From Rhodocollybia butyracea (lineage: Eukaryota > Basidiomycota > Agaricomycetes > Agaricales > Omphalotaceae), in assembly GCA_015501585.1 (NCBI GenBank), contig JADNRY010000009.1, positions 1 to 64,000 of the forward strand: a DNA stretch of 64,000 bases, in the 5' to 3' direction. Position numbers and translations under genes: made by a program. Shown piece by piece: positions 58,613-64,000 of this stretch (within the stretch, counting starts at the first letter, position 1; each line of letters begins with the position of its first letter). The notes under the pieces are model-generated. The model was not told where the DNA came from and ran no database searches. It worked only from the letters and a program-made list of their open reading frames with translations.

Positions 58613-61600
58613 TCACCCTCCATTCCTATGCAATTCGAGCGTCGCCCCAGTCATACTCCCCCCACTCATCGTGCTCAACTTTGACACGTTCAAAAATGCC
58701 TAGCGAAACATAGGTATCAGTTAGTGAACAGAAAACAGAAACGAAAACGACCAACATCCATCAGCGCTGGGACAATAAACGGAGCGGCCATCTCTCTTTT
58801 AACATCCGCCACAAACGCTTCAGCTTCCCATCGCTTTTCATCAGCCTCTTTCCTAGCCGTCTCCGCATCCTGCCACTTCTTCTCCATTTCCCTCTTCGCA
58901 GACTCGGCCCCCTTCTTATCCTGTTCCGCAGCTCGTTTCCACTCCTCCGCATCCCTCTTTTCATTCTCGAGCTTGCGTTTCGCAAGCTCCAGCTCCGTCC
59001 TCGCAAAATCGGCATCCTTCCGTCGATCTTCTGCTTCCCGCATAGCATACTCAGCATCCTTTCTGGCCTTCTCAGCATCCCGACGCATTCGATCGGCCTC
59101 GCGTCGGCGGTCAATAGCTTCCCGTTCACCGTGCTCGGATTCTTTTCGAGCCTTCTCTGCTTTTCGTAGATCTTGCTCAGTTTCTTTCAACGCACGTTCA
59201 GCATCCAGACATCTGTTCTCGGCCTCCTTGAGAGCACGTTCGACCGCCCGTTTAGCGAACTCGGCATCTCGCCGTTCTTGATCAGCAGCTCTTCGTTTCT
59301 TCCGCTCACTTCCCAGTTCAGCTTGTAGAATAAGCAAATTGGATTGAAGTTCTAAGCAGAGACAGCAATCAAAAAGTCAGTTCTAACGATGCGAAATAAT
59401 ACAATCCTCACCTGTTTCAATGGCACTCGAACTGGGCCTGTCCAGCATCTCATCATCATCATGGCCCAGTCCGAGTTCAAGTCCACTTCCCAATTGAGTC
59501 TCGTCGAGCCCCAGATCATAGTCATCCAGTTCACCAAGTACGAAATCCGTTTTTCGTTTCTCATTCAACTCTGAAAGTTCTGCCAGGATTGTCTTTTGTT
59601 TTAGACCATGATTGCGAATCTCTTTTCTCAAACTGACAAGTTCCGAATGTAGCTGGACAACACGTTTGGTCGCTTCTCTCCGGGTTTTTGCATCACTCTC
59701 GGGTGCTATAATGTCATTATCCGGAGCCTCTTCTTTGACACGGACCACTTCTGTTCTTGCGGTAACATGGTTCTCATTCGTAGTACTCGTAGTCGGAGGC
59801 ATAGCACCCAGACCAGGAGCAGGAGTCGCAGGAACAGCGGCTGGATTCTGCATTCCATAATGAGGCAATGGGTATGGATACCCTGTATATCCATACGGAT
59901 AATACCCATACGGCATCTGCGTAGGAGTAAACGACGCGGCAGTTCTTTGCGTCTGTTCTGTATTCAAGGCCGAATTCGACTCGGCAGATGGCACAGCCTG
60001 AGGGACAGGCGGCGGAAAATTTGCTGTTAAGGAAGGCAACGATTTCAGGAGAGCATCAAGCTCTGAAGATAACAGGTTTGGAACGGCCACCGACGCATTA
60101 GTCTGGTTAAAAGATGCTTCCTGTGATGCTTCCTGTGATGATGGAGTTACTCCTCCTTCACGTAGGCTCGATATCAGTGCGTTAAGATTATCCAGTTCAA
60201 TGGTGGATCCTGCGCTTTCCTCCGAATGATTATTCTCATTATTATGATTTCCTACGTTGTTCGAGGTCTGCAACGCACTCGGCGGCGATGCGGTCCTCCT
60301 GGACGAGTGAGTGATATTACTTGAAGATAGTCCCGAACGGTTCAAACGAGGTGCAGTTGGTGGCGACTTTCTTGATTGGGTTGAAGTAGTAGAAGCCGCT
60401 GCATTTGCGTTCTCCAGACCGGTACGAAATCTGATAGGATCCGGAGATAGATGATGTCGGCCACTTCTGGAATCACCTCGATCTCGATATCTTGCCACTG
60501 CCTCTTCGTTAAGACTGAGCCTAGGCCGAGTTGATGGACGTTGTTCCAGGTTGCGGGACGATGGAGATGACGACCTAGGGCGAGCACGTTTGAGCTTCCG
60601 AGATGATGTTGAGCTGTCGTCCCGCCACGACTATAATCAAGAATGAGTTCATATAAGGCATGATGTATAGGATTACAAACCTCTCTAACGGGCGACCGTG
60701 AGTATCTGTCAAGTTTGGACCTAGGACTTGTATCCATCCGATCCAGATTTGACCAGCTATGAGAGTCTTCGACAACCGTTGCGCTTGTTGGAGGGGGGAC
60801 TAGAGAAGAATTAGACGACTCGAAATCGTCTGTGGTCGCTGCTGGCGAACGAGGAGGCGTAGGCGCAAAGGGTAATACACCATCATTGTTACCATTTTGT
60901 CTCACAGACAAGATTGAGTAACGCCCTAGTTTCTGCGCGATAGCGTTAGTATGACTCCAAAATATTGAGATGGAAAACTTACAACCGGAGATGTATCGTT
61001 AGTCGGTGGAGAAGACTGGTTGTTAGAAGACTGATTATTAGAGGACTGGCTGCCGAAGGGGGCTCCCCAAATACGGGTAGGTGCTGGAGATGTATCATTA
61101 GTCGGCGGAGAAGACTGGTTGCTAGAGGGGGCTCCCCATATACGGGTAGGTGCCGGGTGCTGCTGGATATCCGTACCATCTTCAGAAATGTGGCTCTGTC
61201 GCAAGCCGTAAGGAGCAGTCGGAATATGCTTGTACGGACCATCTGTTAACTGTCTATTCGTGAAACCGGAGACAGGGTACAGGCCCAAGTCTGCGCTAAA
61301 ACCGTCATCGGGATGCTTGGCTATCAACGTTGGCGGAGCTACTCGACGAAATGTCAGAGTGGACTGAACAAGATGGCAAAAGACACGAACATCCTTTCTC
61401 CTTGCATGTTACTGTTATTCGATAACTGGCGATTTTTTGAAGGAAAAAGATATATCAAATCAATCAAGCATTATGCAGTGAATAACGCACATGTAAAATT
61501 CCTTGAACCAGGCATCGATCTCTCTCGCCCGTGCGGTGCCTCGTTGTGGCCTCAATTTGTGTGCGATAGTCTTGGGCACTGTCTGATGCGGCAGTATACT

Positions 61601-61948
61601 GTAAAAATGATAATAGAAGAAAAACGAATAACGGCTCACCGAGCCTGAAGGAAAATACCACTCCACTTGGACTCGACCTTGACGGGGCACAACAATACGA
61701 TCGTTCCGGCAGTAAGGCTGCAGATAGGCAGTGGAAGTAAGACAATTTTGAGGCAAAGCGACTCTAGGGAGATGATAGATGCTTACCAGTCCCAGTTTCG
61801 ATATTTCTTTTTGCACTGCGCTTGTTGGAATTGGCGGGCCATCGGGGTCAAGGTGGTTGAAATCAGGTCTGTCCCGGTGGTATCTGATAAGCAGCCGTAC
61901 ACAGATTGAAGTGTCTTCTCTTGTGGTGCCACTTCCGAAATTACTCAT
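58613..61948 (-). CDS. large Ser/Pro-rich protein with a C-terminal coiled coil, unknown function
   Basis: About 930 residues, eight or more exons. The folded N-terminus (start 61948) reads TSICVRLLIRYHRDRPDFN, RNDRIVVPRQGRVQVEWYF, LRPQRGTARAREIDAWFKE and VRVFCHLVQSTLTFRR; I do not recognise it. A duplicated segment follows, each unit PAPTRIWGAP then a Ser/Asn stretch and SSPPTNDTSP. Then comes a long disordered, Arg/Ser-rich region with PRLSLNEEAVARYRDRGDS and a Tyr-rich MPYGYYPYGYTGYPYPL patch. The C-terminal 200 residues are an almost pure heptad helix (RRDAEFAKRAVERALKEAE and many similar units). It ends LELHRNGG. Domain order suggests a scaffold or nuclear regulator, but nothing identifies a partner. 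Confidence 0.74.
61000..61170 (-). repeat. in-frame duplicated coding segment
   Basis: Two adjacent units in the coiled-coil gene encode the same order of motifs: APTRIWGAP, a Ser/Asn-rich spacer, then SSPPTNDTSP. The unit nearer the N-terminus has the shorter spacer. DNA is highly similar between units, indicating recent duplication or slippage. Confidence 0.7.
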
Positions 61949-62507
61949 CGTAGAAAGGTAAAAAGAAGTAGTTGCAGGTCTTTAAGGCATTGAAGCACTG
62001 GTGTGTTGGCGTCGTGGTGAACTGTTGGTGATAAAATGACCGCTTTGACCTTGCTTGTGTCAGCAGGCCCGACCCTGCCTGAGTTCTGAGGCAGTTTGAG
62101 AGTAAGACGCATCGCTAAACTGCTAAACTGGCAGTAACGATTATACTGGCGGGATTATACCTTGTGGGTGCGCACAATCAAGGATATGTAGCCTTATACA
62201 TTCCACCAATACTTTTCACAATCATATGTCAGTAAGTAGACGCTCATATTCTGTTGAGGCTGATTGTATGCATGATTTTGTATTCATCTTGGATGTAATT
62301 TTGGCTCTTATTATAATCTTCGACAGGACAGATATAAGAGGAGCTAGTGAAGTAGTCTTATTATTTGACGGGTACATTGCAACCAGAGGACACACACAAG
62401 GCAAGCAAATATGAGGGTGTTGTTTGAATCCTGGCGGAACTAGTACTGGAGACATTATTACTAGTTATGTCAGAACACTTGATTGAAGTTTGCAATTTGG
62501 GACAGAC
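61949..62507. other. intergenic region
   Basis: About 560 bp upstream of the coiled-coil gene. A minus-strand frame at 62222-62455 could extend the relic to the right, but the join is poor. No gene called. Confidence 0.45.
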
Positions 62508-63005
62508 CTTTATCAACCAGCCCACCGTCTATGTAATAAGGGGGTTGGAAAATGAGGTCCTAGATAGAAGCCAATAAAGTTGAATGATTACTACAGCCGT
62601 AACAATTGGAACCGTGTCTGTACCTGGGCGTAATGTACGATAACCTCTCAGTATCTCATACTAATCTTGTTCTGCCCAGTTCAGGAAAGAAGGAACCACT
62701 GCAGTGCATCCGTGGGTCCAACAGTTTACAGCTAGTGTAACAAATACATATGGTACACCAGTAATTACTATTGACACTTTGAACACGGATTTCATCTCGC
62801 TGCAAGCGAGGTGGGCATGATCGAGCAAAAGAGCGTGAGGAATAACGGTCTTAGTACATAAAAGTAGGATCGGGGGATGGGGGTTTCGTAAATGAGGACA
62901 GATGTAGGATATAACAAAGAAATAATTTAGAAGATGCAAGCGTACATACGCAAAGTACTGGGAGATGTGTATTCCGGGGTAGAGAAGGATGTCGATGGGC
63001 CCTTG
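62508..63005 (-). pseudogene. degenerate gene fragment, family not identified
   Basis: Exon-like blocks occur in order on the minus strand. 63005-62950 reads QGPIDILLYPGIHISQYFA between splice-like ends. 62799-62661 reads MKSVFKVSIVITGVPYVFV, then CTAVVPSFLNWAEQD, and is closed by TAG. 62644-62624 reads VIVHYAQ. 62559-62508 reads DLIFQPPYYIDGGLVDK. The intron between the second and third blocks would be only 17 nt, so the TAG cannot be spliced out normally, and there is no start codon before the first block. These features suggest the truncated remains of a once-spliced gene rather than a working one. It lies between the coiled-coil gene and the GT61-like gene. Confidence 0.4.
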
Positions 63006-63131
63006 CTGGTCAAAGTCATAATCGTAAGCATGTAAAGGTCAGAGCGCGCGCTTTTCGGAGCTATGCTAGTTTAAGCGGACGCCTCTATGGAATAGAATTC
63101 GGGAGTTGGGTTTGTGAAAGACGTAGCCACA

Positions 63132-64000
63132 CTACATCTTCCCAATCTTGCCATCGAGCCGATCCTCGATTATTTTTGCAACGGTGGGCCCGTGCACAGG
63201 GATATAATCTTCTTGGAAGCCTTCGGGGTAGTCAACTGTCGGTTCGTTGGGATGAGTATGATAACTGTTACAAAACTGTTAGTCGAAGAGCGCGCGGGAG
63301 AGAGCGACAGCTTACGTATCATTCCACACTGCGAAATGAGGCATGCCTAGAGCTCGAGAAGTCCAGTGGTAATCGTGCGCGAATCCTCCAGGATAAAAAA
63401 TCTCTATGACTGCAGACACTCGTGTTGGTGGCATGAATAGTAAATGCGTCAATCCGTTCCCATGTACACCAAGAAGAATCTGCGAAAGTTAAGTTAGATA
63501 GTCAACTCGAAGTCAGCCTAGCCTTTCAACTCACTGTGGTACGGCCGATTACTTGCAACTGCTCATCTTTTGTCAGAGTTTCGGCCTTCATGACGTTCAG
63601 TTCGAAATCCTTTCTATTTGCCAGTTCCTCTAAAGCGGTCACCAGACTTTCATGGGAGTCTGGGGTGAGCTTTCTCCTTGAACCGCCCTGCCTGCTAATA
63701 TAGGTCACCACAACCTTGCTTGGCATGGGTAGCTCTAGAGGTGCATCCAAAGCACCATCTTCGATCGAAAAGTCAGCATGGTTATCTTCTGTTCCACCTA
63801 ATAACATTTCCATAGCTCGATATTCGGCTAATACATCTCCTGCGCCAGCAAAGCGAAGGACTGCATCTCTCAGTGGCTCCCAAAACCCACCTACTCTTTC
63901 TCCTCTAAGTCTGCCCAAATTTCGCATATACTCCCAAGCTTGTGCAGCTGTTCTCTGCGTATGGCCTCCAGTCATATCCTCACGAAACGCTGCACTCCGG
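63132..64000 (-). CDS. GT61/EOGT-like glycosyltransferase (DUF563), 5' end outside the window
   Basis: The frame is open to the right edge, so the N-terminus is missing. Visible order: FREDMTGGHTQRTAAQAWE, then ELPMPSKVVVTYISRQGG, then RKDFELNVMKAETLTKDEQ. The catalytic core follows, ILLGVHGNGLTHLLFMPP, VIEIFYPGGFAHDYHWTSR and LGMPHFAVWNDT. The end reads YPEGFQEDYIPVHGPTVAK and DGKIGKM, with TAG at 63132. The family transfers N-acetylglucosamine or xylose to proteins or glycans in the secretory pathway; the acceptor here is unknown. Introns at about 63534-63482 and 63315-63265. Start and signal anchor should lie beyond 64000. Confidence 0.85.

Noticed and set aside
58724..59281. 185-codon plus-strand ORF rich in Ser and Ala
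   Set aside because: Exact antisense of the heptad coiled coil; the regularity comes from the repeats on the other strand.

Overview
The window is nuclear DNA of a filamentous basidiomycete, most likely a mushroom-forming Agaricomycete. The genes are cut by many introns of about 45-70 nt with GT..AG ends. The gene content is also typical of that group: a GPI-anchored double cupredoxin, a GT15 mannosyltransferase, an aquaporin, TNA1-like and MCH5-like MFS carriers, an F-box protein, a GtaA-type glutaminase, a KRE6-like GH16, a multi-domain GT2 and a GT61/EOGT-like protein. There is no rRNA, no convincing tRNA, no CRISPR array and no intact transposon. All exon joins below were worked out by eye from splice signals, reading frame and family resemblance, so they are models, not transcript evidence.

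Layout. 1-3.6 kb: gene-poor, with one diverged tandem repeat and a possible exon relic. 3.6-6.6 kb (+): twin-cupredoxin surface protein, then a Ser/Pro-rich protein. 7.2-13.3 kb (-): purine nucleoside permease, four-helix MARVEL-like protein, GT15 mannosyltransferase, small secreted protein. 14.3-17.1 kb: a head-to-head pair of related TPR/CCCH zinc-finger genes; the rightward copy carries an in-frame stop and a damaged finger. 17.5-19.0 kb (-): aquaporin with NPA and NTA boxes. 19.5-22.3 kb (+): allantoate-permease-type MFS carrier. 22.3-24.7 kb: repeat-rich spacer with a 378-bp element ending in 17-bp inverted repeats. 24.7-31.1 kb (-): an ABM-like alpha/beta-barrel candidate, a frameshifted relic, and a giant, mostly disordered AhpC/TSA-fold protein. 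32.8-37.6 kb (+): F-box protein and class I/II aminotransferase. 39.1-44.5 kb: a HAUS5/AUG5-like coiled-coil gene (+) and a membrane-anchored glutaminase (-) whose stop codons overlap. 45.4-45.8 kb (-): a small CxxC protein. 47.1-49.1 kb (+): monocarboxylate-type MFS carrier. 49.7-61.9 kb (-): KRE6-like GH16, a GT2 synthase with two exceptionally long introns, and a large coiled-coil protein with a duplicated segment. 62.5-63.0 kb (-): relic. 63.1-64.0 kb (-): a GT61-like gene running off the right edge.

How the genes fit together. The clearest theme is the cell surface and glycan synthesis: GT15 (O/N-mannan extension), GH16 KRE6-like (beta-1,6-glucan), GT2 (an uncharacterised wall-type polysaccharide synthase), GT61, and the GPI-anchored cupredoxin. 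A second theme is nutrient handling: nucleoside permease, secreted or anchored glutaminase, two MFS carriers and an aquaporin. The genes are not co-oriented as one pathway cluster, so joint regulation is not implied.

Most worth checking: the GT2 gene with introns of 1263 and 585 nt around a 41-nt exon and a coding-like ORF inside the larger one; the decaying zinc-finger paralogue beside its intact partner; the apparent 1-bp frameshift in GH16 at the membrane anchor; the Asp in place of the second active-site Cys in the AhpC/TSA-fold protein; and the 378-bp inverted-repeat element.
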